Shown: positions 46,928 through 58,106, counted from the first letter of the stretch. The stretch is 64,000 nt of DNA from Aquanectria penicillioides (GCA_003415625.1 PYIU01000003.1:6014001-6078000), one strand, 5' to 3'. A program made the numbers and translations. The notes: generated by a model from the letters alone, not told the origin.

Positions 46928-48640
46928 GACCTGAGAGGCAGACTCCAAGGAGCAATAAAGGAAATTGAGGAAATACGGTCACTATGTCGCGTGCCCTCAA
47001 TTAGCTTTGGCATCCTTCACGAGGGAGAGGTCATTTTCACTACCGGGGTCGGCTTCTGTGACAGCCACAAACAATCTCAATCGAGCCCTGACAGCCTCTC
47101 GTTATACACACTCTGCTCGATATCAAAAACTTTTGTCTCCCTTGCATTTGGAATTTTAGTTGAGAAAGGCAAGATCCGCTGGACAGATACAGTGAGCCAA
47201 TACTTGCCTGATTTCGAGCCCGAAGATCGCCGTGTGGCAACCGAAGCGACTTTCAATGATATTCTGCGCCATTCTTCAGGAATCGAAAACCCAGTCGTGA
47301 GTGTTCTAGGGCCCCAAGGAAAAGTTTTGGTCCCTAGGGAGGACTTTCTTCATGTCCTCAAAGATGCACCATCAAAGCGGGATGGGGAGACTCTTTTCGA
47401 CTCGTGGGTATATAGCAATGCGGCATATGGCCTAGTTGTGCTCGTGATTGAGAAGGTGGCCAAAGTTTCATTCTCTGAGTTTTTAGAAGTTGAAATTTTG
47501 ACCCCTTTGAAGATGGAACACACCGCCGTCACAGCAGACAAAGTTAAAAAGACAAGCAACATTGCACATCCTCATGCTCAGATGGATGACGGGTCCTGGA
47601 AAAAGTTGGATCATGAGTGGACCGACGATAAGAACTCTCCAATACTGGGAACTGTCGGAATTCGAAGTTCTGTGCAAGATATGTTGACATACAGTGCTGC
47701 AGTGATGGAGGCCTTCATTGCACTATCTGGAAACCCCCAGTCTTGCGATTCTGAACCAGACGCCAATCACAGTCAAGAACCGGGCTTTGCAGCTTTATCT
47801 GGCCTTACTAATCCTGTCAAGCAAATTCGTGCTATTTTAGATGATTATTATTGGTCACGGCCACACGATGATCGGTTTGGCCATGAGGCCCGCTATCACC
47901 TTGGATGGATGAAGGTGTGGATGCCAAGTTGCATGACTTCATGGGGATCATGGAATGATACATTGGCAGATAATTGCGGCTTCGAGTCTAACCGTTCTAT
48001 CAGGGATCAGTGTATTCTCGGTCAGAATTCGGGTAAGAAATTGCTGTTCAAGTCAACCGGAATCGGATTTTGTGGCACAGGCTCTGTCAATCTGTTCCCC
48101 GAGACTCGCAGCGCCATTGTTGTATTAAGCAGTGGGCTGAACTGCGGAGATGCAGCCGATTTTTCGGCCGCTCTCCTCATGCAGGAACTGTTCAATCTCC
48201 AGCCCGAAGTTAAAATCATGCCAATGGTTCAACGCGAAGTTTCCCTCAGAGAGAAGGAGTTTGACAATATTTTGCAGGATTTGAAGAATCATCAAGATAT
48301 ATCTGAACCAGAAATGAACCTGGACGACTATGTTGGTGAGTACCAAGGGCTTGGGATCGTTGTAGTTGTACGAAAGGTCGATGGCACGGAGGCAATGGAG
48401 GTTTGCTTCAACAACCGAAGCGATACTACACAACCATTAAAATACTTTGGCAATGAGCAGTATAGTTTCTGGCCTAATTCTAGAGATGAATGGCTGGAGG
48501 GAGGTTGGTTAGACTGGGATTATTACATGGTTGGTATTTTAGCCTTCCAGAGGAGTGACAATGAGAATCGCCAGGTGAAAGGGTTGACTTGGGTTTGGGA
48601 AAAAGGCGCAACCCCATTTTTCTTCCAAAAAATGGTGTAA
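46928..48640 (+). CDS. Serine beta-lactamase/penicillin-binding-like hydrolase (5' end unresolved)
   Basis: The frame is open from an acceptor-like CCTGTAG at 46927 to the stop at 48640 (570 residues shown) without a plausible ATG near the start, so a short upstream exon is missing. After LQGAIKEIEEIRSLCRVPSI, the class C beta-lactamase/esterase family pattern follows: SxxK as CSISKTF (nucleophile Ser and Lys), YxN as VYSNAAYG, then FKSTGIGFCG near the position of the third KTG-type motif, and a C-terminal beta-rich domain. In fungi these PF00144 proteins include transesterases and lactone or amide hydrolases, some in metabolite clusters. The substrate is unknown. No signal peptide is visible in the resolved part. 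Confidence 0.8.
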   Translation, partial: DLRGRLQGAIKEIEEIRSLCRVPSISFGILHEGEVIFTTGVGFCDSHKQSQSSPDSLSLYTLCSISKTFVSLAFGILVEKGKIRWTDTVSQYLPDFEPEDRRVATEATFNDILRHSSGIENPVVSVLGPQGKVLVPREDFLHVLKDAPSKRDGETLFDSWVYSNAAYGLVVLVIEKVAKVSFSEFLEVEILTPLKMEHTAVTADKVKKTSNIAHPHAQMDDGSWKKLDHEWTDDKNSPILGTVGIRSSVQDMLTYSAAVMEAFIALSGNPQSCDSEPDANHSQEPGFAALSGLTNPVKQIRAILDDYYWSRPHDDRFGHEARYHLGWMKVWMPSCMTSWGSWNDTLADNCGFESNRSIRDQCILGQNSGKKLLFKSTGIGFCGTGSVNLFPETRSAIVVLSSGLNCGDAADFSAALLMQELFNLQPEVKIMPMVQREVSLREKEFDNILQDLKNHQDISEPEMNLDDYVGEYQGLGIVVVVRKVDGTEAMEVCFNNRSDTTQPLKYFGNEQYSFWPNSRDEWLEGGWLDWDYYMVGILAFQRSDNENRQVKGLTWVWEKGATPFFFQKMV

Positions 48641-49254
48641 GCCTTCTATGGAACTTGGGATGTCCGTGTATAATATCAGGGTAATCACGCGAGTAAACCT
48701 ATTGCCTCCATGCACGTGACATTGATAACCAGAGCTTTCTACTCAGAATGCCAGATGCGCCCGATTGCAGTCATGGATAAGAATAATTAGCATAAATATA
48801 TATGACTCTTGAGGCACTCAAACATTACGAGCCCAGGTATGAAACTGTGTGAAATGCATCATATCCTCCCCCCTAACCACGTAAGTACCTATAAATCGAG
48901 ATCAGAATCACATATATGAACAGCTCCAGAATCCTTATCACTAACCTAATATTTGTGTATCAGTCAATAACATATTTTGAAACCGGCATAAGCAAAATTT
49001 CACATTTTGATTACCAAGTTGGACGTTAGTTTAGGGCAATCGGACATAATTTCCGCACAGCTACGGACTACCCTCTAATGATATCATGTCTCTCGCCCAT
49101 GCGAATGCGAGACCGAAACCGACATCATACGAGACCGGTTGTCAAGTTCATAATTTTCGATCAGATGACCTAGGCTCATCGATTTCAATGCAGTACATTC
49201 TCTCATCATCCCCATTTTCACCTTTATTTTGAACTCTGTCGTATCTTCTCATCT
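48641..49254. other. Intergenic region
   Basis: About 610 bp between the beta-lactamase-like gene and the second zinc-cluster gene (both plus strand). Presumed promoter of the latter. Nothing else is recognised. Confidence 0.45.
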
Positions 49255-50508
49255 ATGTCGCAGTCCTCCGCTACCCCCGCGGGTCATATATTTGTCAAGG
49301 AAGACAATGCTAGATCGCGTCGAAAACACCGGAAGTCGAAGCACGGCTGTCTTGAATGCAAAAAGAGACATATCAGGTGCGATGAATCACGGCCAAAATG
49401 CGTCAATTGTGTCTCCACGGAACGGCATTGCTCATATACCAAGACCATTCCCGGGCTGACGGCGCTCGGTCCCGAACAGATCGAAAAAGCGTCGTCTGTT
49501 GGGAGTCCTGAAACTGGCAAAGGACAAACTTCTGAATATTCGACATCATCTGCCACAAATCATGTCCCCAATACTCTCAACACCAGTCCACACCAAGGAA
49601 ACGAGGAAACATCTGGCAGTGATTATAGATTTACTCTGGAGCATTTAGAACTTCTTCACCATGCAGAAAACAACAAGGCGACCCTGTTGATGGCCAGTGC
49701 TCTGACCGAACCCATAGCCCATGAGGGTTTTGAAGTCGCTCTGAAGGCACAATATGTGATGGATGCCCTTCTGGCACTGTCGGCTCTTCATCTCTCCACT
49801 ATACGTAGTGATAAAGCGGAGCATTATCTCACTTTATCCACAGAGCTTCAGGCACGTAGCCTCGCTTTATTTAACGCCTCGAACAGTCAGTTATCGGAGA
49901 TCACATGTGCCCCAATGTTCTACTTTTCCTGTATTACGGGCATCCTGGTACTCTATCAAGCGCTTAGGAGTGATCGGGATAATTTCGCGTCATTTTTGAA
50001 TCACTTTGCCGGCTATATGAACATTCACCGCGGCGTGGGTACCATCCTGAACGGCAGGTGGCAAGCCCTTGGTCAGACCCAACCCAGGCTGCCCATCGAT
50101 TACTTTGGGCTAGGAAAGGTCCAGAAGGAGTGTGATGTTTTGCATGAGATGCTGGATCAATCTGATCTAGATCGACCATCAATTCAACTTTGTCGAGACA
50201 CTACACGTACTCTGCAAAAATCTTTTGTGGCCTTCTACTATGTGTCCCAGCTCAGTCCAAAGGGATCCGCGTCAATCATGTCGTTTCCAATTCACGTTGA
50301 TTCAGGATTTGTCAGAATGTTGAATCAGCAGAAACCTGAGGCATTGGTCATTCTTGCCTTCTATGGAGTACTTCTTCATTGGTGTCGCGACGTTTGGGTT
50401 ATTGAAGATGCGGGTAGTTTCATTATTCAGTCCGTTGCGAATCGTCTAAGAGGATACTGGTCTAGTTGGCTAGCATTCCCACTTTCAGTGATTCAGGACG
50501 GGGATTAG
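49255..50508 (+). CDS. Zn2Cys6 fungal transcription factor
   Basis: Single exon, 417 residues, starting at an ATG at 49255. Residues about 32-60 are a binuclear zinc cluster with spacing C-x2-C-x6-C-x6-C-x2-C-x6-C (SKHGCLECKKRHIRCDES). A Ser/Thr-rich linker follows. From about residue 125 a fungal regulatory domain starts with YRFTLEHLELLHHAEN and continues YVMDALLALSALHLS and MFYFSCITGILVLYQALR, as in UPC2/sterol-uptake-regulator-like zinc-cluster proteins. It is nuclear. It ends only about 100 bp from the convergent copper amine oxidase pseudogene, which may have been a target, but that is speculation. Confidence 0.88.
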   Translation: MSQSSATPAGHIFVKEDNARSRRKHRKSKHGCLECKKRHIRCDESRPKCVNCVSTERHCSYTKTIPGLTALGPEQIEKASSVGSPETGKGQTSEYSTSSATNHVPNTLNTSPHQGNEETSGSDYRFTLEHLELLHHAENNKATLLMASALTEPIAHEGFEVALKAQYVMDALLALSALHLSTIRSDKAEHYLTLSTELQARSLALFNASNSQLSEITCAPMFYFSCITGILVLYQALRSDRDNFASFLNHFAGYMNIHRGVGTILNGRWQALGQTQPRLPIDYFGLGKVQKECDVLHEMLDQSDLDRPSIQLCRDTTRTLQKSFVAFYYVSQLSPKGSASIMSFPIHVDSGFVRMLNQQKPEALVILAFYGVLLHWCRDVWVIEDAGSFIIQSVANRLRGYWSSWLAFPLSVIQDGD

Positions 50509-50983
50509 CGACGACGGGACGTTTAATATTGTACGTTCGAAGTTTCTAATCAACTTTCAATTATTCTTTACCGTATTTCTAGCTAAGCATATATAAGAAC
50601 ATTATTTGTGGATTAAAGACGTGACTGGCAGCAGTTGGTTGAGGCTTCAGCATCCCCAGTGACTAGCACACTTCGGTTCTTCTCCTGCGTAGACACCGCG
50701 ACATACAAGCCCGGGTTGCCAGTGAAAAAGTTAACAGGCTTCAAGGGTGTGATCGGTAACGCCGGACAGTTCTGAGAACAAAACAGTTTCTGCATAAGTC
50801 ACCGCCAAGACGCCGCCTTCCCTGATTAGTATGTGTATTTCCGTGCACAACGGCGAATGCACCGTCCCACTTGTATAATTCTTGAAAAAATGACTCTCCC
50901 CCTGCTTTTCGATGTACCACGCTAGCCGGGGCCGCTTAAGATGCCAAAAACAGTCTAGATGCCAAGGAATGTGGTGTTTTTGC

Positions 50984-51047
50984 AGCCTCGCGGCAGGTTG
51001 TTTTGAACGGCTCCGTAGCTCTCGTTCAAAACAACCTACCGTAAGGC
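50984..51047. repeat. Hairpin inside the 841-bp transposon
   Basis: The arms 50991-51009 and 51023-51041 pair over 19 bp with one mismatch (CGGCAGGTTGTTTTGAACG against its complement) around a 13-nt loop. An outer AGCCT/AGGCT pair extends the stem. It may be a nested fold-back element or a structural part of the transposon. Confidence 0.85.
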
Positions 51048-51072
51048 TATCTTGCAGTTGTAACCGTTAAAG

Positions 51073-51252
51073 ATGGCCTTTACAGTCGAATTGGGGCTCG
51101 GTACTGACTTCGTTAAACGCCTAGTCATTAATGACCATAATGTTGATGATCTTTACCTAGCCCTAGCTATATTAGCATTTGTTCAATCCCTTAGGCAGGC
51201 AACCTTACGGGCTAGGAATAGTCTTCACGATCAGAGCTTAAGACGGGTGTAG
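51073..51252 (+). CDS. Small open frame in the transposon, unknown
   Basis: A 59-residue frame begins MAFTVELGLGTDFVKR and ends SLHDQSLRRV. It lies within the 841-bp element. I recognise no domain. It may be a chance frame or a remnant of the parent element's coding region. Confidence 0.25.
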   Translation: MAFTVELGLGTDFVKRLVINDHNVDDLYLALAILAFVQSLRQATLRARNSLHDQSLRRV

Positions 51253-53373
51253 AACCTAGCTATCTCTTGGGCATTTTATCACTGGCTTCTTGAGGCACCA
51301 ACGCCGTGGCATTCTTACTGACGATCCCCTGTGCCCAGGGCGTTTTTCCTACTTGAAAGGAGTGCCTAGAGTGAACAAGGCTGTCACGAAGTCTTCGAAT
51401 TCAGCGCCTTTCCAGACCACCAAGGCTGCGGCGGGGTCAAAGGCGGTGAGGCAGCTGTTCGAAATAGGCTTAGGTGGGTTGGAATGAATGTGGGACGGTA
51501 CTTGTTCAAAGTCACGCTAATTTATGCAGCAGATGTATCTTTCGATGTCTGTTCTCAATTCTGACCGGCGTTACCGATCACACCCCAAGCCCACCACCAT
51601 TTTTTCAGATGGCATAACAGGCCAATCTTCAACTCTCGGGTTGTGTGTGGAGCCAAATGTACGCCAGATTACAATGTCTTCGTTTCTAACAGAGGTTTCG
51701 CATGACGAGTCCTCACGTCGCCGTTTGATCAAGGAAGCAATCCCTCACCGCCGAAGGATTGAATTGTGTAATTTCCAGAAGGAAACATTTCATCATCGTC
51801 GTACCGGGTTACCCAAATCCCGTGCTTGCCAAATTCGGATCGCTTCGCGTGGTATGAGCCTGGATGAGCCAGGAGCATCTGACTGTACGAAGGCAGAATC
51901 TTGAACCCTACATGTGTTCCTGTAATTGGGTTCGTCTTTTGTTCGTTGATGATCTTGAAAACTCGATTCTTATTAAAGTCAAGATCCAGGCCTCGTTCAT
52001 GTTCAATGTTTCGACTCGTTGTAACATATCCAATACCGAAGGAATTGTGAACGCTTGGGTCATTCACAGGCAACGCCTTGGGTTCTTCAACCTGGAGGGT
52101 GTTGGCATGTCCATCAATGGCTGGATCAACCCGTAAACTGAACAAGTGCTGGTGATATGGTGCCAGAACACCAGGCGCCACAATAGTCCTATAAGGCACT
52201 TTGTCTCCCAAGTTGATGGGTGTTGTAGAAAGAATTCCGGTTGCTCTCACTTCATAGTGAATAGATGCACCCTGTCCAAAATGGAACGCGAATATGTACT
52301 CATAGTTGCTCACTGTGATAATTGTTTGCAAGACAAGGATGCGAGAGCGTGAAACAACGGCATTTTGTGTTCTAAAATTGGCATGCTTCCAAAGAATACC
52401 GTCATCTTGCTCATGACAGCAGACAACGTCAGCCATCTTCAATGGCTCCCCGGAACTGGTGTTATGCCAAGCATCAAAATATTTGATGTGACCTAGGCAA
52501 TCACAGCCCAGTTTCAAGTTGTTAGCATTCAATCCCGCACCATCATTACCAAGATCGAAGGCCGCTTTTCGGGGAAACGGAGCTCGGGGATCTCCATATG
52601 GGACAAACATCTCTGCCAGGGACAGGCGGTAGAGTAAGCTGCGCCCATCATATCGGATGTTGTGTAGGGTGAGTCCCTCGCGGTAGTTAAAGCCTACGTG
52701 GAGGCTTCATTTTTCCCAGGCAAGATGATTTCCAGTGGTCTTAAAGGAAGGTCCTTCAGGTTGAATAACCTGGCAAGGCTTCGTAGTCGTTCGAGCCGCC
52801 GGTCTCAACTCAGGATGGTACTCGCTGGCCGCAGTTGAGTGGATTTTCTGGCGATCAAACTGTCGCGGCTCGTTGTGCATAGGCCCATGGCTCAATGCAG
52901 ACTGTAGCAATTGGTGGGAGGCCAAGTTTACCGATTTCTTCCTTGACTGCGGGGTCGGATCTACAAACCTCTTCAACCTGGTTCATGTAGGCCGAGTCAA
53001 TATAGGAGTGCTTTCCGACAAGATGGTTTCTCGACACGACGATTCCATCATCAAGGTTTACGATTAGCTCATGCAGTTGGCCTGGCCCGTCACCATCCTG
53101 TACGATGATCTGAATTCGGGCGCAGCGGGTTGGTACGTGAAGCCCCGGCTGTTTTCGTTGCTCTTGGTCAAGAAAGGGTATCATTTGTTTTTGGGGGGCT
53201 CCTTAAGTGTAATGACACGAAAGACGGGGTTGCTACCTGGGAATGCCGCCCGGGCTATCTCCCCAGCCTTTTTTGGCCAGTCAGTATACTAAGAAAAGAC
53301 AAGAGTTGTCGTTTCTCACCTTGGTAATTTCCTCGGGCCCCAATGGGGTAAAGGGGTGGCAAAAGGTTGACAT

Positions 53374-54296
53374 ATTGGTGCCTCAGTAACAGAGCTAGTG
53401 ATTGATCAACAAGAGAGGGGACGCGATGGTGTAGAGAAAGCCAATGTTGGCGGGTTAAGGAGCAACTTTAAATAGCGATGAATGACCAGTTCCAGGCCGG
53501 TGTGCACCGGAATGTGGCAGTCCGGGTAGTGTTATCGAAGTTGCCGGCAGCAGGCAGAAGAAGAAAAAAAGATTGCAATTGTTGCAGAGCCTTGAGCCAA
53601 GCAGAGGACTTAACCTCCAAAGGCATTGTTGAATGTGCGTGTCGGTAGATGGAGAGAAATTTGCGGCCCCTAAAGGTAGTTGTAGGTGAGTCTCAACCTC
53701 TAAAGTCAGATGCAAGCGACTATGTCACGTAGTTGAGTCAGTCCCACTTACTCTGACCACCAGAGTCGCTTATCTTCAACTCCAAAGGAAAGGCTTGGAT
53801 TTTGACCCCGCTCATGCTTTGCAACAGCAAAATGCCTAATGCCTTTAGAGGTAGGAGGAGGTGTAAGGCTACGTCTTTAGTAAATCGCGCATTACTTAAC
53901 ATGAACCTTAGTAATAAGTGAGTTCGTCAAAACATGATGATATTTAGCAGCCATCTACCAGTCAATAGAATAGATGTATGGTGGCTGGTCTCGCAGGCTC
54001 CTTTCGCTTCGGCTCGACTCTGGGAAACAAAATAGGTAACAACGAGATTTAACCGCGGTACTACAAATCATTTCATGCGCTGGGTGCTTGAGGTGATGTT
54101 GCATTGCTTCTAGATAATATTCCGCGAATATTAGCAGGGTGTGCTATAATCTAACCTTTCACTCTGAACCCTTTGGGCATCATTCCATCATCAGCGCCTG
54201 TATTCAGACGCTAGGCTGCTTCAGAAACCTTGGGGTAGAGTTGGATGTGGATCTGCCCAATTCTGAGACAGCTCTCAATAAGCCTTGGGGTGCAAG
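53374..54296. other. Intergenic region
   Basis: About 0.9 kb between the start of the amine oxidase pseudogene and the end of the MFS transporter gene (both minus strand). It presumably contains the old amine oxidase promoter. No gene recognised. Confidence 0.45.
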
Positions 54297-55927
54297 CTAC
54301 GGCTTAGTTCTCCAACCCTCGCCCATTCTAATTGTGAGATAGACCAGCACTGTACAGATCAGAAGCAGGCCAGAAGATACTGTTGATGTCCATCCAACTC
54401 CGATCGAATCGATCAGAGGGATGCACGATGCTGTGGCCACTCCAGCGAGGCAGTATCTCATCATATAATGACTAGCTATCCATGTCTTTCATCAGCTGAG
54501 ATCCGGGGATAAGGGCCAAATGAGAAGCTTACCAGATGCCTCACCACTCCGGTGCTGCATGACGTCCAGAATATAAGCATTTAGGCTTGTGAAAGCGGCT
54601 AATTGTGCGATCCCCTGAATGAACATGCAAATCACTGGCACGGGGATGCCTCCAAGTCGTTCACCCAACATCCATCCGTAGGTTGCCATGGAGGCGGGGA
54701 GGATGATGCCCAAAAACACCAAGCAACTGCGCAGCCGGTCCTCTGGAAGGCGGTAGCCGCGCTTCTTTATCCACGATCTGACGGTGTAATCGGCCCATCG
54801 TCCACCTATCAGAGTACCGATGATGTATCCAGCTCCGGGAGATATATACAGCATTCCAGATTGAAAAGGGGTGGTGAGGTTCAGACGTGGGTTGAGAACG
54901 TAGCGCACAGGCGTGAGGAGCGAGTACATATTCCACACCAACGCTGATGAAGCTAGGGTCTGCCATGAGGCCTCAGTTACCAAGCCTTATCCGAGCATGA
55001 CAGACTTACCACGAGGAGGAGATTCCATTGCCCGTAGAGCTTGAAGACTTTGGCTGGGCTTGCCCACCGCAGAACTTGCTTCACAGTTCTTGACAAGCCT
55101 TGACCTTTCAGCTCGGTGGCCCGCACGTTGTGCAAGGTTTCATGAAGCACAAAGTATGCCAATAACACGGCGACTCCACTCAATGCTGCTTGCAGCCAAA
55201 AAATGACCCTCCAGGAGCTATAGGTGACAATGACGCCACCTAGCAACGGGCCAAAAGCAGGGCCGACCATAGTCCCACTGAGAAACCACCCAAGCGATGT
55301 GGCTCTCTCGGTCTGCGGCGTGGTTATTTAGTCAATCACTTGACCAAGGTTGAAAATACTCACTGGATGATAGATGTCGGAAATGCAACTGGATCCAAGG
55401 ATGAGGAATGCAGTTCCTTGGGAGGCTGTAAATGCGCGGCACAGAAAGAAAACGGACAGAGAGGGAGACAGCGCGGTGCCCAAAGAGAAGCCGAAGAAGC
55501 AGAGAGTGGTACAAAGATACACCTACATTTTCAATATCAATGAGCGTATCACGAGTCTCACGGGGCTTCTTACCGGTCTGCGGCCAAAAATATCGGCGGA
55601 TGGGCCCCAGATGCAGGAAAACATGCCCATAAACACCAAGTAGACGGCATTGCTGATGCTGATGACCGAGGCAGTCGTCGAAAAAGTCTCGACTATTTCA
55701 GGTATAGCGGCGAAGATGCTTGTTGTCGAGATGGTCGCAAGCAATCCACAGTATGCGAGGAAAGCAGTAATGGATCGCTTTTGAACTTTGCTAAACCTGG
55801 AGAAAACAGGCACATGGATGGCATTGGGTTCAGCGTCTCGGCCACCCTCCCAAAGCCCGACGCCATCCGTGGTGGGCAGCTCGCTTGGCGGCAACTCGGC
55901 CACACTTACAGTCGCTGTGGTAGACAT
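54297..55927 (-). CDS. MFS transporter, DHA1-type drug/polyamine exporter-like
   Basis: Five exons (55927-55574, 55522-55364, 55312-55010, 54959-54533, 54475-54297; introns 51, 51, 50 and 57 nt) encode 473 residues. The start at 55927 is the first ATG of the frame. Typical major-facilitator features: GMFSCIWGPSADIFGRRPVY between helices 2 and 3 (motif A), GTAFLILGSSCISDIYHP, RATSLGWFLSGTMVGPAFGP (motif C-like helix 5 region), SSWRVIFWLQAAL, and GTLIGGRWADY in the second half. Fungal relatives export drugs, polyamines or metabolites by proton antiport at the plasma membrane. The substrate is unknown. All four joins fall at expected family positions. Confidence 0.87.
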
Positions 55928-56955
55928 ATTCCGTAATCCAAGCAATTGGCCTGTCGCTGTTTGCTTGTCCAAAAGATCGTTTGTTTATCCGCAGGTTGCA
56001 GAACTGTATTTGACTCACTTTTCCGACATCGGATACGATCATCACCCGTTTAGGGACCTTGTAGTAAGCCAACGAATCCGTTCCATAGGGTTGCTGGTCA
56101 GGGAGTTGACTAGCCCCGCACCAAAGAATCGGTAATCGGGGAACGATTTTATACTCTCCGATCTCTCTGGAGTGTTATAGCCGAGGCAAGACGTAGGATT
56201 CTTGGGCACGAAAATAGGGATTGAAGGCTTACGGAAGAAAGTTAGGGACCATCAGGAACAAAAACGCGGCCTAGGGACTTCCCATCAGGTGAACATAGTT
56301 GGCCAAGTCATCCACGACTTGGACAAACCTTCATTTCAAAGTATATCATAGTAAATTTGTTGTTTGCTAGTAGTTTCTCAACACCTAGCCCTGGGTTCCT
56401 TCTGCCGATTCTTGCATAGATGTTTTGTTTCGCGCCAAAACCACCCGTTAAAAGGCAACACTACAAAGGTTTATCTCACTAGTGGGTATAATAAACAAGT
56501 CGTCTAATAGTTGAGTGATACTTTGAGGGCCAATGTCTTGTTTGCTTAAGTATTCTAGTAAGTCCAACAGAAAAAAACCTGCCTGCAACAACTACGATAC
56601 ATGTTAACGCCCATCAACAGTACACTCATTGTCAATGAATTCTCGGGACAAGTACGCGCCAAAACCTGATAACTGGTACAACAAATAGGCAGTTTCGAAA
56701 AACGAATGCAATGCGGGGAGCTACATACAGTCTTTGTTTGCATGTGAATCGACATATGAAGAATATAAAAAAAAACCGAGTCCAATGGCACCCTGACGCC
56801 CGCCCGCAATTCTTTCGACCCTCCTTTCTGTGCGTTTCCCAGCGACCTCAACCAACGCTCCAATCGGCTCGGGTCTTAAAAAGATGGTAGAACTAGAGAA
56901 ACAAAGGGGAAAATGTGTTGATGCTGAAGAAATCGCGTATTCCGACTCCAAAATT
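55928..56955. other. Intergenic region
   Basis: About 1 kb between the MFS transporter start and the 3' end of the WHI2-like gene (both minus strand). It contains the transporter promoter and the WHI2-like 3' UTR. No gene recognised. Confidence 0.45.
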
Positions 56956-58106
56956 TTACCTCAAACCAATGACACTCATCTCAAGGGTCCACACTCTTCG
57001 GATCCAGACCTTGAGCTTACCCTCTACGCCCTGAACGTTGTCAAGCTCAACACCCTCCCACCAGCAGCGTCGAGCGGGCTTGCGCCAAAAGAGGAGCAAC
57101 TTTTGAGCCATGCCCATAGCATTGGAGCCCATCTCGTTGCCCCGGATATCAGTACGCAAACGGGCCAGTGCAAGACTGCAAATAACAGCCTTGTTGGGCT
57201 CGCCAGCACGGTGGCCCCAAGTGTCGTCATGGTTGAAACCTCTGAAATAAGTGTGAGCACGATGTCATTGTTTGCTATCGAGACGAAAATGGAATTGCTG
57301 GCTTACCCCGCTGTCAGCATCTCAATAAGATGGGCCTCGGTAGTGCCGGGCTCGTCGCTCCGCTTGAGACCTGAGAAGATGCCATCCTGCTTCTGGAGGG
57401 CCTGGGCGGCCGCGCGCTTAACCTCAATCATGTTGATCTGGTCAATGTCAGGTCGTGGGGGGATGGCGTAGAAGTCAAGATCCTCGCGCAGCACAATGAT
57501 GCCAGCCCGCTTAGAGTCGTCGCCGCGGGAGCCGCCTCCAAGGGGAGACGTCTCATCCTCTGGCTGTGAATCAGTCGAGTCTGTAGGGATGGACTCGGCA
57601 ACCCCGCGGAAGAAATCGAGCATGTATTGGAGCGAGGCTGGGTCGTACTGTACATAAACCCAGAGTTAGTAAATATAGATATAGTACAGCAAATATACAA
57701 CGGGCTTCAACATACGTCCACCTGCACCACATCACCATCTGCAAAGCCGCCTACACGTCCCTCAGGGAACAGGCCGTTGGGAAATAGGGACAGCAGAACG
57801 AATTCGGGGAGGGTGAGCAATTCATCTCGAGAAAGGTAGAATCGAGTTCCTCTATTTCACAAATTAGAAATCGCACAATAACAAACAAAGTCAAGGCATT
57901 CGAGGGAGCGTACCGTAGATCCAAGGCAATGGTCTCATCGGCACCAACATCTAGAAACAGCATCAGTCAGGGAACTGTCCAAACCCCCATCACAAATTCC
58001 ACACCTCAAAGGTGAATGAATGCGACTAACCTCCAATAGTGTTGATTGGTGGTCCACCTTGCTGGACCTGAGTAATAATACTCGAAGCTCCTCCAGCGGC
58101 AGCCAT
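56956..58106 (-). CDS. WHI2-like BTB/POZ-type stress-response regulator
   Basis: Five exons (58106-58031, 57950-57914, 57851-57716, 57647-57307, 57241-56956; introns 80, 62, 68 and 65 nt) encode 291 residues from the first ATG of the frame. A BTB-like core begins DLRGTRFYLSRDELLTLPEF and VLLSLFPNGLFPEGRVGG, then YDPASLQYMLDFFRGV, AGIIVLREDLDFYAIPP, KQDGIFSGLKRSDEPGTTEA, and a highly conserved C-terminus (LLFWRKPARRCWWEGVEL and KLKVWIRRVWTLEMSV). This corresponds to the fungal relatives of yeast Whi2, which works with Psr phosphatases in the general stress response and nutrient signalling. Open frame continues about 250 codons upstream without an ATG (next entry). Confidence 0.8.

Larger units (their letters stand above)
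50745..51585. mobile_element. 841-bp non-autonomous DNA transposon with 35-bp inverted repeats
   Basis: Terminal inverted repeats of about 35 bp (50745-50779 and 51551-51585; 31 of 35 match) begin GGGTGTGATCGGTAACGCCG. The element is flanked by CAA on both sides in + orientation (TTG on the coding strand), a 3-bp target duplication. Deleting the element and one copy rejoins the amine oxidase frame exactly (...VVGL then KPVNFF...). The interior holds a strong hairpin (50984-51047) and a 59-codon open frame (51073-51252), but no recognisable transposase. GG-type ends with a 3-bp duplication recall PIF/Harbinger-like elements, but the usual TWA target is not met, so the class is uncertain. Confidence 0.88.
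50613..53373 (-). pseudogene. Copper amine oxidase pseudogene split by a transposon
   Basis: The minus strand carries a near-complete primary-amine (copper) oxidase. It starts at an ATG at 53373 (MSTFCHPFTPLGPEEITK, then an intron-like gap), runs through N-terminal domains ([26 protein letters not shown]), the QPEGPSF and GFNYREGLTLHNIRYDG region, the topaquinone site SNYEYIF (NYEY) and metal-site HQHLF, to the C-terminus NFFTGNPGLYVAVSTQEKN. It is broken by a frameshift near 53187, a deletion plus frameshift near 52860, a TGA replacing the expected Trp near 52710 (AWEK-stop-SLHVG), a frameshift near 51731, and an 841-bp insertion at 50745-51585. The functional enzyme would oxidise amines to aldehydes with hydrogen peroxide and ammonia. 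Confidence 0.9.

Noticed and set aside
50745..51585. Interpreting the insertion as a large intron of the amine oxidase gene
   Set aside because: Its ends lack GT/AG but are inverted repeats flanked by a duplicated TTG, which is the mark of transposition.
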